Shown: piece after piece, positions 1-11,423 of the stretch
How positions within the stretch are numbered: the first letter of the stretch is position 1
Layout: each line of letters opens with the position of its first letter
Assembly (NCBI GenBank): GCA_037178975.1
Contig: JASJZH010000001.1
Location: forward strand, 372,001 to 436,000
Direction of reading: 5' to 3'
DNA: 64,000 nt
DNA from: Oscheius tipulae
Lineage: Eukaryota; Nematoda; Chromadorea; Rhabditida; Rhabditidae
The notes under the pieces: generated by a model
Told to the model about the DNA's origin: nothing
The model's database searches: none
What the model saw: only the letters and a program-made list of their open reading frames with translations
Translations under genes and position numbers: made by a program

Positions 1-320
1 TAGAAATTGACGGCAAATCGATTAAAATACTTAGTAACCGAGGATATCAGTGTAAAACATCGTAGAAAGCAAAAAGAAATTTGAATTCAAGAATTTCTGA
101 CTTTCCGCGACAAAATTCGTACTCAAAAGAGCGCGCTGTACACCCGTCCAACCATTACTGGACTGTCATTTTAAGCAATTGCCCAGGTTAAAATTATAAC
201 GACCTTATATTCTCCTGTTCACATAGTATTGCCTCTGTTGTAGGCTCTTATCAGACACTCATAAGCTGTCAGGGAAGCATGATCCAGTGTCTAGAACATC
301 CCGATAAGTCACAAATTTAG
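1..320. other. sequence upstream of the first visible cln-3 exon
   Basis: No start exon for cln-3 and no other gene could be supported here. The stretch is likely intron or 5' flank of cln-3. Confidence 0.4.
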
Positions 321-2324
321 GCTCCTGGGACTTTGCAACAACTATGGCTACGTCATTATGCTCAGTGCCGCCGAGGATATTATGAACACGGAGAAGGGAA
401 TAGAGTCAAACAACAGCACGGATACTTGTCAGGTTCCAGCTTGCAATACAAAAAATTTAAAAACTCTTTATAGGTTACAATCACGGACCGTGACTGCCAG
501 ACAGCGAGTACGGGCTCGGTACTGGTCGCAGATAACTTGCCTGCACTTATCGTCCAGGCTACTTTTCCATTCTTTATGCATCGAATACCGTTCGGGTACA
601 ATTTTTTATTTTTCGGAAAGTAGATAAAAACCTTTTAGGGTGCGACACACAATTGTTATCCTTCTCCAAATGGCCTGCTATTTTATGGTTGCTTTCTCGA
701 CGACGGTTGGAATGTCACTGGCAGGTGGGGCTAGTTAAAGCGAGTGTGCAGTTACTGCCAACATGTGAATTGAGTTGCTGCGCAGGCGTACAATTTCGAC
801 GCTGAAAAATAATAAATGCGCATCCTGCACCTGTCCGGGAGATCACGCTCAACAACTTTGTAAAAGAATTCTAAGATGAACAGCTTCAGCAAAGGGTTTA
901 CAGTCAGCAGGCTACTATTATTAAACCTGACCATCCTTCAGGTGTCACCTTTGCCAGTTTTGCTCAGGGAATCGGAGAGATTACGTACCTAGCCATGTCA
1001 GCTTTCTTTCCACCGTAATCTGGTTTTAAATCTTAACACAATAATGTTTAGGCTGGCCGTAGCAGCTTGGAGTTCCGGTACAGGTGGAGCTGGAGTCCTC
1101 GGCTCATTTGTCTATGCTCTACTCACTGAAGTGGTGACACCAAAAACAGCTCTGCTCATCATGCTTTTTATTCCGGTTTTGTTTGCTATCACGTGAGTTT
1201 CTTAAATGAATTAAAAATTTAATGCTGCAATAATTAAGTTTACTGTGTCCTCATGTAAAAAGATCTAGTTCTCAAAGTTTAAAACCGTTAGGATTTTTTT
1301 TCAGATACTGGGTAATTCTTGACTTTCCCGAGTCCGTCTACACTCCAACATTGACGAAACCTGCGACATGGATCGTTCCCTCGGACTACTATAAGGTACT
1401 GCTCATTATTTAAATATTGAAACTATATTTTTTAAAGAAGGGAGCCCACGGTCAACAAAACGACGCCTTCGAGAAGGAGTCACAGAAATCTGCTAGCCTC
1501 GATCAAATTTCAACAAAATCAGGAGCTTCCAAGGTTTCCGCAATTTCCATAGCTTCTGAGGTGGAAGGCATTCAAAGGAGCCTTACCTTCTTCGAGAAAC
1601 TTAGGCTGATTGTGGTATATCCTCTTTCAAAAAGTTCTTAAAAATACTTTCCAGCCTATGCTCCATCTTATGGTTCCACTGACCTTGGTCTACTTAACGG
1701 AGTATCTTATCAATCAGGGATTGGTACTTAATTTTTATGAGTTTGAAAAAAATCCAATTTAAGACAGAACTAATCTTTTTTAACTGTCACGATGGCTGGA
1801 AATTGTCGACTAGCAGCCAATACAGGTGGTACCAGGTACGGAACTGACTTTAACAGTGACAGAAACTAATATTTAGGTCCTATATCAGGTCGGCGTCTTC
1901 ATTTCTCGGTCCTCTGTCCGTTTCGTTGAACTCCCAATCTGGGCCATCTACCTCCTTCCCGTCCTACAGGTTTTTAAACTGTGGCATTATTTGACCTACC
2001 TGTTTAAGACATTCAACATGGTCTTTTTCATTTTCGAGGCTATCTATTGGTTTATTCCAAATATCGGCATCGTTTTTGCAATCATCGTTCTGGAAGGTCT
2101 TCTGGGTGGTGGAGCTTACGTTAACACTTACAATTATGCTCACAAGACGGTAGATTTAATATTTTATCCGCTTAAAATTAAATTCTAAGGTGTCACCGGA
2201 CGTGAGAGAATACTCGATGTCAGTTATTGCCTTCGGTGTCTCCGTAGGAACTACGATATCCGGCTTCGTGGCTATACCCTTGCATAATTTTGTTTGTAAC
2301 AAGCCGACGCCTCATATTCGATGA
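321..2324 (+). CDS. cln-3: CLN3/battenin, lysosomal membrane protein (5' end missing)
   Basis: Multi-span lysosomal/endosomal membrane protein; loss of human CLN3 causes Batten disease. Exons 321-432, 474-595, 639-724, 942-1014, 1052-1192, 1305-1395, 1438-1614, 1655-1740, 1814-1835, 1877-1969, 2009-2149, 2190-2324 join in frame to 425 codons (human protein 438). Family blocks seen: LLGLCNNYGYVIMLSAA in the first exon, VLVADNLPALI, WSSGTGGAG, EYLINQGL, QYRWYQ split over an intron, GVFISRSS, EGLLGGGAYVNT near the end, and the C-terminal IPLHNFVC. Introns are 35-220 bp. The first exon here starts at an acceptor (TTTAG at 316-320) in mid-codon, so a short N-terminal exon lies upstream, probably outside the window. 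Two small junctions (1740/1814 and 2008/2009, the latter with an AAG acceptor) were chosen by frame and homology. A polyadenylation signal AATAAA lies at 2333-2338. Confidence 0.95.
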
Positions 2325-2377
2325 GGAAAGTCAATAAAGAACATCTAAGAATTATTTTAAAAGTTCATTGCATAAAA

Positions 2378-5304
2378 TTAAGCAGTACTTCTCGTCTCAT
2401 CACAACAACTACCCCTTTTAGCTTCTTCTATCAGCTGTCTCCTTAACTCTTCAGCTGTTCTCTCTTCAAGCTCGCGAATTTCTTCCATACTGAGATCAAT
2501 CCATCTGTCTAGCCAGCAATAAGCCTCCCTGTGCAACTTGGAAAAAATCCTCGGGTACTGCTTCTGGATGGTCTTTTCCACAAAGTGCGTCAGGCCGGTC
2601 CACTTGAAATTTAGGCTGACCAGCTTGTAAGCGCACATCACCTGAAATTTCAGTTTGCTCAGGGAAGAAAATTAAAACTGACCGGTGTTTCCGCCCTCTT
2701 GAGCCAATCTTTTCCCACAGGTCCTCGTTGAATTTTCTCTGAGCGGAAAATTTTTGGGTCACTGGCTTCGTGGTAGTCTTTTTTGTGTAGAATTTCGTCA
2801 GCACAAATGTCGACGTGAATAATCTCTCGTTTTCCAGCGTTCAAGGGCTGAAAAAAATTATCTTGCTTTGATATGGTTCTTTCGAAGTAGTGATTAAGTC
2901 ACTAAAATAAAGTTTTTAATTTATGCTCCTTAATAATGAAAATCCAAAAAGTGCTAATCATCTACTGATCTTCAAGTAGCGTTTAGGATATACGACAGCG
3001 ATTTATATTTTTGTTTAAAGTAATTTTTACTTCAAAAACTAACTGAATGCTTTTAGTGTATTTCAAACTAACGAATATGGATGTCATATGATAGTTGTCC
3101 CTCCACAGAGGAGAGGCGGTAAGCAAAATTAAATGCACCACAACTTTTTTCAAACTCGGAAATTTTTATAAGTGCCTGTAAAAGTCACAAAAAGTTCACA
3201 GCATTAAAAATCTCCCTGCGTTGCCATGTTTTCGGTGCCCGCAACAGTACCGCGATAAGGCTGTCTACGCCGCGGAGACAGTATGGCACCAGGGCAAGGG
3301 ACAAAATGGTTTAAATTGACTGTGCTAAGATGTATTACCGCTCCGAATAAGATGCCAAGGATAAATTATGAAATAACTCACATTTTCCGACGAACCGTCG
3401 TCCGGTAGATGAATGGATTCTATTATCAAGCTCATATTTTCTTTCATGTATCCAGGATTCTAAATGTGTAAATTTCAAACGGGACAATTATTAAAGCTAC
3501 CGTAATTACAGTTTTGCAGTAGGGATAGGCATTCCAGCTCTCCTCGTGTACCTCGAAGGCTTCAACGGGCAGAGCTTTTTGAAGTACCCAAGGGGCTTTA
3601 GACCGAAGCCTGTATATTTTGTAGGTGTAGGTTCCTTTCAAAGTTGTTCCGGCTAACAGCTCATCACTCTCGAATTCTTCCTGCTTGACAAATTCAGCTC
3701 CCTCACCGCCACCCGTCTCATTCTTGCTGCACTCCGCCACGGCATACAGTTGTCCCTTCCGGAACTCCTCAACGGTCAGGGGAAGAGGAATTCGGTATTC
3801 CTGAAATTTTATGTTTTGGGAGGAATTGTTGGCGAAAAGTTTTGGCTCCCAGGCTGACACACCCCACAGCTGTGCATGCTTTGGGGTCTGACCGATGACA
3901 CATTGTGAGAGACAAAGCATCGCATCACAAAAGCTGATAGTCAGAAGGGGCTTAGGCTTCCTCTTCTGACTATCAGCTGCTTCTAAAACACAAACAGAGA
4001 TAGAGACAATATTTTTCAAGAACACTCAATCTTTTGAGTTCTGATCTCCCGAAAAACCGCTTCACAAAGGGTTTCCCGCTGCGAACTCTCCTCATTCAGC
4101 ACCTGGCCTCGCTAAAGGAGAGAGAGAGTGAGAGTGACTGTCTGTGTGACGTGTAGGATCGGATTGAAAAAAGCTCCCCGAAAAGCCGGATTTCTTTGCC
4201 GATGTGTTCATCGGCGCAGCGCCAATTGGAACTTTCAGTGTTCAGTCTGAGAATTTGCCATTCCAAAAGGCGGCTATTTGCTTTTTCGAAACGGAGGCCA
4301 TTTTGATCCTATGACCGTCGTAAATCACGAAAAATAATGCACAATGCCGCCGATCTCGGACTGGGTGTAATTGGCCGAAGTGCACGGCGGAGGAATATGA
4401 ACACGTGTTCGGGCTTGATTTGTTCCATGGATTCTGTGTTAAAAACTGTTGCAGCACCTCGTTTAAAAGTCTTTTTAAACCTGACTCAGACGGACACACG
4501 CACAAGGCTACAAAAATTAGGAGCTACTACTGACGCCAGCTGTGTTAGTTTATTTAACTGACCTCTTGATTTTTTTAACTTGCTATGATCTAGAAAGGTG
4601 TAGCCCATATCAAAATCTACGTCTTTGCAAAACATCGCAACCTTGTAAGACCACTTATTGAGCCCATTTTCTACGCTACTGGATTTCAAGCCAAAGCTGC
4701 TACTACAGACGAAGTCCGTTCTTTCGGGCATAAAACTTGATTTTTCAGCTTTCGTATGCTTTGCAAGTTGTTTCTCATATCAAAATCTATAACTTTGCAG
4801 GACATCGCATCTTTGTAAACTTACATTGTGGACAAAAAAATGCGTATTTTAACTTTTGGCTTTTGGAACGCCTGGGTCACGCCGGTATCCTCTGCTGTCA
4901 GTCATTTACCTTTAGGCTCATAGTAAGGCTGAGGCTTTTTGACAGGACACGGTCATTTTTTCGACTGTCAAAAACCTCTTTTGATCGATCATAGTCCAGT
5001 ATGCCTCCTCGACTACTTGACAGTGACGCTGTTTCTGTCGGTTTATCGAAGGGGTTCGATTGGATACTAACTGTAATTCGAAAAATGACTATCAGGAACA
5101 GTTCATTTCACAACTCTTTTTTAAAATGAATCACTCCCCGTTCCCAGCGCTTTCGAAACCTATTGACCTAGCTTCCGGTGCCCTCCTTCGGAGTCTCTTA
5201 TGAAAGCGGGACACAGATAACTTTCCCGCCAAAAACATCGGGAAAAGGAGATCAGTCACTCTTTTTGAGCACAAGCATTAAATTCTTACCTTGACAATGA
5301 CCAT
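2378..5304 (-). CDS. class I phosphatidylinositol transfer protein (PITPNA/PITPNB type)
   Basis: Soluble START-like protein that moves phosphatidylinositol and phosphatidylcholine between membranes and supplies PI to lipid kinases. Exons (minus strand, 5' to 3') 5304-5290, 3800-3501, 3459-3382, 2847-2683, 2641-2378 give 273 codons; human PITP-alpha has 270. The first exon is just MVIVK followed by a GTAAGA donor, and the next exon continues EYRIPLPLTVEEF, matching the family N-terminus. Other family blocks: KNETGGGEGAEF, WNAYPYCKTVIT, YMKENM, RGPVGKDW, MCAYKLVSLNFKW and the helix CWLDRWIDLSMEEI. The Trp-Trp membrane-insertion pair of mammalian PITPs reads Trp-Thr here (about residue 200-201). 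Intron 1 is about 1.5 kb and holds two hairpin repeats; intron 4 is 41 bp. I am sure of the family; alpha or beta cannot be assigned. Confidence 0.95.
4583..4637. repeat. hairpin repeat family 1, copy a
   Basis: Imperfect palindrome with the shared core ATATCAAAATCTAC and ending CTTTGCAAAACATCGC. It lies in intron 1 of the PITP gene. Confidence 0.6.
4753..4808. repeat. hairpin repeat family 1, copy b
   Basis: Same core as the copy 120 bp upstream: ATGCTTTGCAAGTTGT...ATATCAAAATCTATAACTTTGCAGGACATCGC (given in parts). It is also in PITP intron 1. Confidence 0.6.
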
Positions 5305-6115
5305 GATGGCGCCACGTTGTGTCCGGAGTGAACAGGGGGAAGCCGACAGAGAGACAGAGAGGGCGGGCGCGAGGACACAGGTAGCAGCCGGCTGCCTAGG
5401 ACGCCGCCCTATCGCCAGCAGAAATCTTCCAGAAAATGTCTTTCGATACCGGAGAAGCTGAAGCAAAGGATAGAAAGGTTCGAGGTGCAGATAAGACGAC
5501 AAGATGCCAACTGGCCGAAGGTTTTTGGCGGGAAGAGAGGATAATGGTCAAAGAGGCGGGACGTTGGTCTCTACCTCGATTTCCGGCGTTATTTCCGGAG
5601 TTTTCTGGTCCCTCAGGACAATGCATCTCAATCTCTCTGTCTCTCCGTATTAGTCACTACCAGACTGTTTGCCCTCCATTCAAAACTCCACTGCCCAATT
5701 GTGGCAAACGATCAACAACTGGGGTCATTGAAAACCTTTCTAACGTTTTCCATACCCAAACTGTGCTCTGTATGTCCCACAACGTATAGCTCATTGTTCA
5801 TTCGCATATAAGCCAGCCCCGAACAGCGAGGAGGCGTGGGACATTTTGTACTCTGCAAATGGCCGCTGACGTGAGAAGCCGGTTTAAAAACAACGGAGGA
5901 GTCAAATTTATGACCGACTTTATGGACTGGACGTGGTAGCCAATAATTTTGGAGCCGTCTGTCTGTTATTACATGTGTTCCCATCGTCAGGGCAAACAGA
6001 CGGGAGAGAAAACAAAATACTTATATTTCGGCAAAAAGTTTATTATCAGTCAGGGCGAAATGCGAAGAATGTACAAAATATACAAGTAGGGGTACCTTTG
6101 GTTGACGGAGAAAGC
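5305..6115. other. intergenic, between PITP 5' end and microprotein A
   Basis: It contains GA-rich tracts and an open + strand reading frame at 5436-5789 without homology or splice support. No gene was accepted here. Confidence 0.4.
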
Positions 6116-6338
6116 TCAATTCAACGAGACCATGACGGCGTAGGCAAGGAAGCCACCGATGAGCACGAGAAGAATGGCTGAGATTGAGTAGAGGACGTAG
6201 CGGTTGATACGGGGGAATCTGGAAGTTTCTGTTAAGAGAAAGAGACAGAGACACTCACCTGCGAGCTGCTTTTTCACTAAAAGTCGGTGTCTCTTTGACT
6301 TCGACAGTGACATTGCCGGGAAGATCAGTAGCAATCAT
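6116..6338 (-). CDS. single-span membrane microprotein A (unrecognised family)
   Basis: Two exons, 6338-6259 and 6218-6116, joined by a 40 bp intron in phase 2, encode 60 residues. The start is ATG with MIATDLPGNVTVEVKE. After the intron comes RFPRINRYVLYSIS, then a hydrophobic span (ILLVLIGGFLAYAVMV) that ends three residues before the stop. The protein therefore looks like a tail-anchored or type I/II single-span peptide with an acidic N-terminal half. It shares length, intron position and phase, and the (P)x(V/I)NRx(I/V)xY motif before the span with the two genes that follow on the same strand. I do not recognise the family. A role as a small regulator of a membrane protein is conceivable but only a guess. 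Confidence 0.75.
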
Positions 6339-7255
6339 CTTCTGTTTCTCCCTAAAAATCGAAGATGACTACCTGCGGACAAGGATGGTAACAAACATAA
6401 TGGCGCGAATTCAGAGACCACGTGAAATAGAGAAGCGGGTTTCTTTGGTGGTAGGCAGCGAGACTCTCTGACTTGTTTACGTCGTTCTATTCGCGAGAGA
6501 GAGAGAGAGAGGGGAGGGGAGAGCCCGCTTGTTGACAACGAGACAGCGCTGTTTTCGAATATACACACACGTGCTGGTTTTTGGATCCCTGGGAGTCCCT
6601 CTGACTCTTTTTGGAAGCAGCCATTTGCAAAAATAATCAATGTGAGGAGGAAAAGGATTGCAGTTAGTGGTCAAGCAAGTCGAAAGCCCTGATAAACAAG
6701 TCTATTTTGGACGAATATTGCGAAATAACTGGTCGTAAACAAACCAATTAAGAGGTAAGAGGACAGAGAGTTGGTCAGAGTGACATACAACGAAAGGCTG
6801 TTTCGATTTCAGGGTCACACAATGGTGACCACTCCCACCTCTAGCAGCTTTTTGTTGGGAGTACGGCTATACTCTGAGGTTCACTACTTGATAGTTATTT
6901 AAGAAGGAGATACACATACATACCCAAGTGTTGGACAATTGTAGGAGCAATCGCACATTTGTTGGTGTACAACAGCGCACAGAAAAAGAAAAGTTGGCTA
7001 TGCACCTGCGGTGGTGAGTGGGCAATGACTTTGAAAGCGTTTTTTGTCTACAAGACGCCGCTTGCATGAAGGTAGAATCTTTACCAGAGAAAAGCTGAGG
7101 TCTTGGGAGCCTCTCGAGATCTACATCCCTATCACTCATACTTTCTGTTACTCACATTGCCCTTGTCGCACTGGTATCCATAAGACCGCTATTGTTGAAA
7201 AGAATCTATACGCTCAGCAACTTCTTAATAAATCTCAATCCCGACTTACCGATAG
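6339..7255. other. intergenic between microproteins A and B
   Basis: It contains a GA tract (about 6496-6512). The minus-strand frame starting MSDRDVDLERLPR at 7139 resembles the N-terminal exons of the neighbours, but no matching second exon was found. Confidence 0.35.
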
Positions 7256-7479
7256 TCAAAGCCTCGACCGAAGAATAGTCCAAGCAGCTAGACCTATAGC
7301 TAGAAAGAAAATGATGACCAGAAGGATGTAGATGATGTTTCGGTTCACATGAGGCCTGAAACAGTTCAATCAACTGTGAGACAGAGAGAAAGAGACAGTA
7401 CAACTTCCAGTCCTCACCTCTTTGGCAGCGTGTCACAGACTTCTGGCTTCACCTCTACAATTTCAATGTTCTCGTCCAT
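7256..7479 (-). CDS. single-span membrane microprotein B (same family)
   Basis: Exons 7479-7418 and 7355-7256, with a 62 bp phase 2 intron, encode 53 residues. It starts MDENIEIVEVKPEVCD. After the intron it reads RPHVNRNIIYILLVII, a hydrophobic stretch, and a short basic end (ILRSRL). The layout is identical to gene C: acidic N-terminus, PxVNR motif, one membrane span, basic C-terminus. This suggests the C-terminus faces the cytosol if the positive-inside rule holds. The intron falls at the same place and in the same phase as in A and C, showing recent tandem duplication. No known family was recognised. Confidence 0.75.
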
Positions 7480-7691
7480 GAAAAGCTAACAGCAAAATAC
7501 GGAATTAGCAATAAGGTAGTCTGAAAATCGTGTGTGAGAACTGCTATGTTTTCGAAAAGTGAGAGAGAGAGAGAGACAGGGAGAGAGGGACGCTGTTTGT
7601 GTCAACAGCCATTCTCGATCTATGAATCTCTCACACTTTTACCTCTAGAAATAGAAGATTTCCAAACAGGATAGAAAACACAATTAGCCTT

Positions 7692-7891
7692 TCAATATCT
7701 CTGTCTGACCACGGTGTAGACGATGAAGAACAGGGTCAACATAAGAATTATGACCAGAAAACTGTAGACGATTGTGCGATTGACCGGTGGTCTGGGACAA
7801 AAATTATAAGGATCTTTGCAACCTACCGTCTGCTCCCGGTAACCACAAGAGTACCCGGCTTGACTTCAGTAATCTCAATAACCTCGTCCAT
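7692..7891 (-). CDS. single-span membrane microprotein C (same family)
   Basis: Exons 7891-7827 and 7791-7692, with a 35 bp phase 2 intron, encode 54 residues. It starts MDEVIEITEVKPG, close to MDENIEIVEVKPE of gene B. The second exon reads RPPVNRTIVYSFLVIIL followed by more hydrophobic residues and the basic end VVRQRY. B and C are the closest pair; A is more diverged. All three lie on the minus strand within 1.8 kb, so C is the most upstream member. The function is unknown. Confidence 0.75.
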
Positions 7892-8649
7892 GGGAGCGGA
7901 AAGGCAACAGACAGGGCGTATAAATGAAATGAAGGCCGTGGGTTTGTTTTCACCACAGGGACCCCTTGGCCAGAGGATAAACAAGAATGTGAACACAACG
8001 TTTGTGACCAGCGGAGTCTGGATATAGTCTGTCTCTCTGGCTTTCCCTTGTCAGTATCTCTGCAGCCGCCACAATTTAACACAACCTTTCTGGTTAAAAA
8101 TGTGGTTTTCAAGCTTTACGATGCTCTGTAAAGTTGTAGCCCAGATCAAAATCTACAATTTTGCAGAACAGAGTTATTTCATTTTTGACTTGGGCTCGGT
8201 GGCCCGTGTCGCAGCCATATTCTCTTCCCGGGGTCAGATCCGTATATAATTAGCACCGCTACTTCAAGTCAGCTTTCGAGCTCCAGTGATCGCATGGGTG
8301 GTACCCTGAAACCCGCGTTTATCGCAGACCATGATCGTTGTAGAACGAGTCTAACGAAGTAGCTTCGAGAGTGGTCTGTGAAAAATGCGCATTTTGGAGG
8401 AAAAAGAGCTCTGGCCAGGCATTTTTTGTCAGGCTTGGATCCTTTTTTGTGCAAGTGTTTAGAGAACACTTTATCATACAAGATGATCCTTCTTCATAAA
8501 TTCTACAACATGGAATTGAAACTCGTGATTTAGCTACGAGCGTTTGATGTACTTTCCAAGAAGTGAAACGGCGATCTTGTTGAAAGTGTACATCAAATGA
8601 ACGTTCAAAGATAACAAGCTTTATATATTTTAGGAGCACAGACAATAGT
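7892..8649. other. intergenic between microprotein C and the ML-domain gene
   Basis: It holds a 250 bp dispersed repeat (see next entry). Open frames around 8269-8645 have no recognisable product. Confidence 0.4.
8026..8275. repeat. dispersed ~250 bp repeat, copy 1
   Basis: Near-identical over the core 8066-8170 to 18720-18825, and recognisably similar for another 100 bp downstream (TTATTTCATTTTTG, TTGGGCTC, GGGTCA, TATATA, CTTTAAGT/CTTCAAGT). Its centre is a family 1 hairpin (8111-8170). Confidence 0.75.
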
Positions 8650-9276
8650 TTAGTGTTTAATTCTAAACTGCCCCATCATACACGACGTGTGATCGTAGGT
8701 TTTGTCCTCCAAAAGAATCTGGATCCGATAGGCGACATCAAGCTGTAGCAATGGAATAACGGCAGGGTAGTTGGACGGTTCGATGGTCATGTCCAAAGTT
8801 CTTTTTCCAGGTCGAAGGGGACACGGAATGATCCCGCAAGCGTCCATGTCGTTCCTATAACACCAGTCCCATTTCTTTTGTTAACCTACAACGCTCCTGA
8901 AGTATTAATTTCATTCCATTCACAATTCTGCACTTTTCCCATTTCACCAACTCTCCAACTACAGAGTTTGATAGAAATCCGAAAGTTGGGCTCTTGGAAT
9001 GTGAAGTATGGGTCGTCAATATCCACTCGGATTTTGATTTGGTCACTAAGATCAACAGGATACATGGGTTCCCCTGAAAAACGAATTTATAACTGCCAAA
9101 CCTGGTATACAATTACCAGTTTTTCCAAGAAGGCGAAAGTTAGTGAATTTGACTGGAGTATCATCGCATTGCCACCAATGAGAATTAGTCTCGGTTCCAT
9201 TCGGCCATGCAACACCGCAGAGCGGGTTGTTTCCGAGAGCATATGGTAGCAAGAACGACAACATTAAAGGAAGCAT
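8650..9276 (-). CDS. secreted ML-domain (MD-2/NPC2-like) lipid-binding protein
   Basis: Exons 9276-9117, 9073-8890 and 8854-8650 (introns 43 and 35 bp) encode 182 residues. The N-terminus MLPLMLSFLLPYALG is a signal peptide. The rest fits an ML domain: a conserved cysteine pattern with WWQCDD, then IKIRVDIDDPYFTF, CSW, NCEW, and the family block DACGIIPCPLRPGKR followed by beta strands and a final CMMGQFRI. ML proteins (NPC2, GM2 activator, MD-2, insect and nematode relatives) bind single lipids such as sterols or glycolipids in the lysosome lumen or outside the cell. The ligand cannot be read from sequence. One possible glycosylation site (NGT) lies near the N-terminus. Confidence 0.88.
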
Positions 9277-9845
9277 TTTCTTTTGTTGTTCCAGGCCAGT
9301 AGGCAGCTTATATACTATGTTATTGTTGCTGCAGTATTTACATTTTTTACATAAATTACGTAAATGGCAGCGTGTAAAGAAGAATAACAATTTTCAGCCA
9401 ACTTTCATTTTTTTTAACTGCCCCAATAATACAAGACATGTGTTACTGTGTGAAGAAGAATACCTGGAGGTGGAGGTAGTTAATAAGCTGAGGGAATATG
9501 CAGAGTGTGTAGGGAGAGAAAGAGAGACTGAGAGAAGTTCAGCTTCTCGATTTCACTTTTTTTAGCATTTTAATTCAGTGCAAACCTTTAGCTTTTTGAT
9601 TGATCTATAAGATTACAGAACCACGCTAATGTAAGCTTCTGGATCAATCTTTAAACCAGTCTCAAAGTACTTCTGCTTCCGTTGGTAAAGTTCTGTGCCT
9701 CGGATTATGTTTGGTTATTGCAGCCCAACTTGTCGAAGGGCACGTTTTAGCCACAAATAAGGTAAAACCATTCAAAAAATGTTAAATAAGGCCAAATAGT
9801 TCATTTCTATGAGGTCCAAAAATAAACATTGGTGCAAGTAAAACT
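9277..9845. other. intergenic between ML-domain gene and chemoreceptor
   Basis: AT-rich, no supported gene. The minus-strand chemoreceptor's 3' flank contains an AATAAA-type signal close to its stop (9841-9850 read on the minus strand). Confidence 0.4.
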
Positions 9846-11423
9846 TTATTCATTTATTCTCGAAGTAAATTGAGTGTTGAGGCCAGCAGTCCTAGATGAA
9901 TTCCTGACCGCATAAACCATATTTCCGCATAATATCGTCCGAACAGTCATCTGGTATTTTTTGATGAAAGAAAAGATTAGGATTGGCTCAATCACAGGAC
10001 TGCTAGCATATAGAATCGTGATATATTCTTGAATGTCAGCAATGTCATAACCAAAAAGTGCTGACACCATCAGCAAATTTGCTGGAAGAGCACAAAATAC
10101 GAGTGGTACAATAAGCTGAAGAAGAAGAAGTACAAAAATTCTCCATTGTAAAGACTGGGTAGCAGCATGAGCAAACGCCGTTCTCAGATCTCGAGCTATC
10201 TTGTAAACACAAAACGTGATAATGACTCCAACGAATGCAATGATAATAACGTAGTCCATCAGAACCATGACAGCTTTTAGATCAAAGTGGCCGTTAATCT
10301 AAGAGTGAAAATTGGTGCCGGGCAACTTCTTGGCTTACTCTAAGTCGAACACACAAATAAGCTATACGATGAAGTTGCAGGCCGGTCTGATTGTAAAACT
10401 TTGCTCCATTTTCAGCTTCGCAGTCAGCATTCGGAAAACAGGTCATCCAAATAAGAACAGTGTGGTAGCCGAGCGCTAATAGAGATAAGCCTGTGATTAG
10501 GAGCCAGATCCAAACACGGGAAAACTTCTTCATTTCGTCGGGTCTGCAAACATTTTTCTAGTATATCTATTCTTGTCAAACTATGGTTTCCATCTATGAT
10601 TACAAGACGGACATCAGACCATACTGGCTCGGATTGATCAACTTTGGCGTTTCAGTGTGGCCATACCTAGGCAGTCGGTTGCGCCGCCCGTTGCTAGCGC
10701 TAGCATCAAGATATCCAGAATATTTCTCGTGCTTTTTTCCTGGATCCAGCCAAACTGGCCGGATCTAGAAGAGTGGCTTTGCCGCTTCTTGCTAACGCCA
10801 TAATGTCAGCATCTGCCCGCCAATGTCAACTTCTGTCTGTTTAAGAAAAAAAGAGCATAGTTTGAATTACGCTACACGCATTTTCTTGACTCCGTATCGA
10901 AGATTTGCAATAGAAAGGTTAGTGCGCAGTCAAAATCCTTGGGCGGGCCTATTTGAAAAAGGCTCTCTTTTTCGTGAACAGACTATGTGGCGGGGCTGCG
11001 TCCTTGCGAGCGAGGTTATATACAGACACACAGACACGGTTCGCGTTTAATAGAATAGATGCTAGGGAAACAGGAACTATTGACATACCTGCACACGATG
11101 AAGTAGCGATACAAAAAAGAGAGGAGAAGAATGATAAAAACTTGAAGAAATACCACACAAAATTGTACAAGAAAAAGCTGAGCTGGAACAAACGGGAGAA
11201 TATTGAAACTATCGTAATAGATCCATGTATGTCCATTTACAAACATTGTTCCAGCTGACAAGGCCGGCGAATAGCAGAGCATAGCCGAAGATGCAGTATA
11301 TAGAAGCAAAAGATACTTGTACTTGGCAATACTATCGCTTTTTGTAATGCAAATAATTACGGTCATTGAGGCATTTAGAAAGAAACCAAGACAGCTCAGA
11401 GCTGTCTGGAAGTAGAGAACCAT
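9846..11423 (-). CDS. nematode serpentine chemoreceptor (Str superfamily GPCR)
   Basis: Exons 11423-11089, 10543-10339 and 10298-9846 join in frame to 330 residues, the usual length for this class. The first exon carries helices 1-3 with LGFFLNASMTVIICITKS and ends in the helix 3 motif FLYRYFIVCR. The second continues PDEMKKFSRVWIWLL (loop and helix 4). The third holds helices 5-7, with the QWRIFVLLLLQLIVPLVF and YASSPVIEPILI patterns typical of str/srh/srj/sri receptors near helix 6 and 7. These receptors act on cilia of chemosensory neurons and bind odorants or pheromones. Intron 1 is 545 bp. I cannot assign the exact subfamily or ligand. Confidence 0.88.

Noticed and set aside
3444-4025. 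N-terminal extension of PITP through the open frame upstream of EYRIPL
   Set aside because: The frame runs on through an intron and begins with GTG; the MVIVK exon at 5304-5290 gives the family N-terminus and correct length.
5436-5789. + strand reading frame of 117 codons upstream of the PITP start
   Set aside because: Low-complexity and CT-rich content, no recognisable domain and no splice signals that extend it.
6867-7139. Possible fourth microprotein starting MSDRDVDLERLPR
   Set aside because: The N-terminal exon looks similar to those of B and C, but no second exon with the PxVNR motif and membrane span could be joined in phase.
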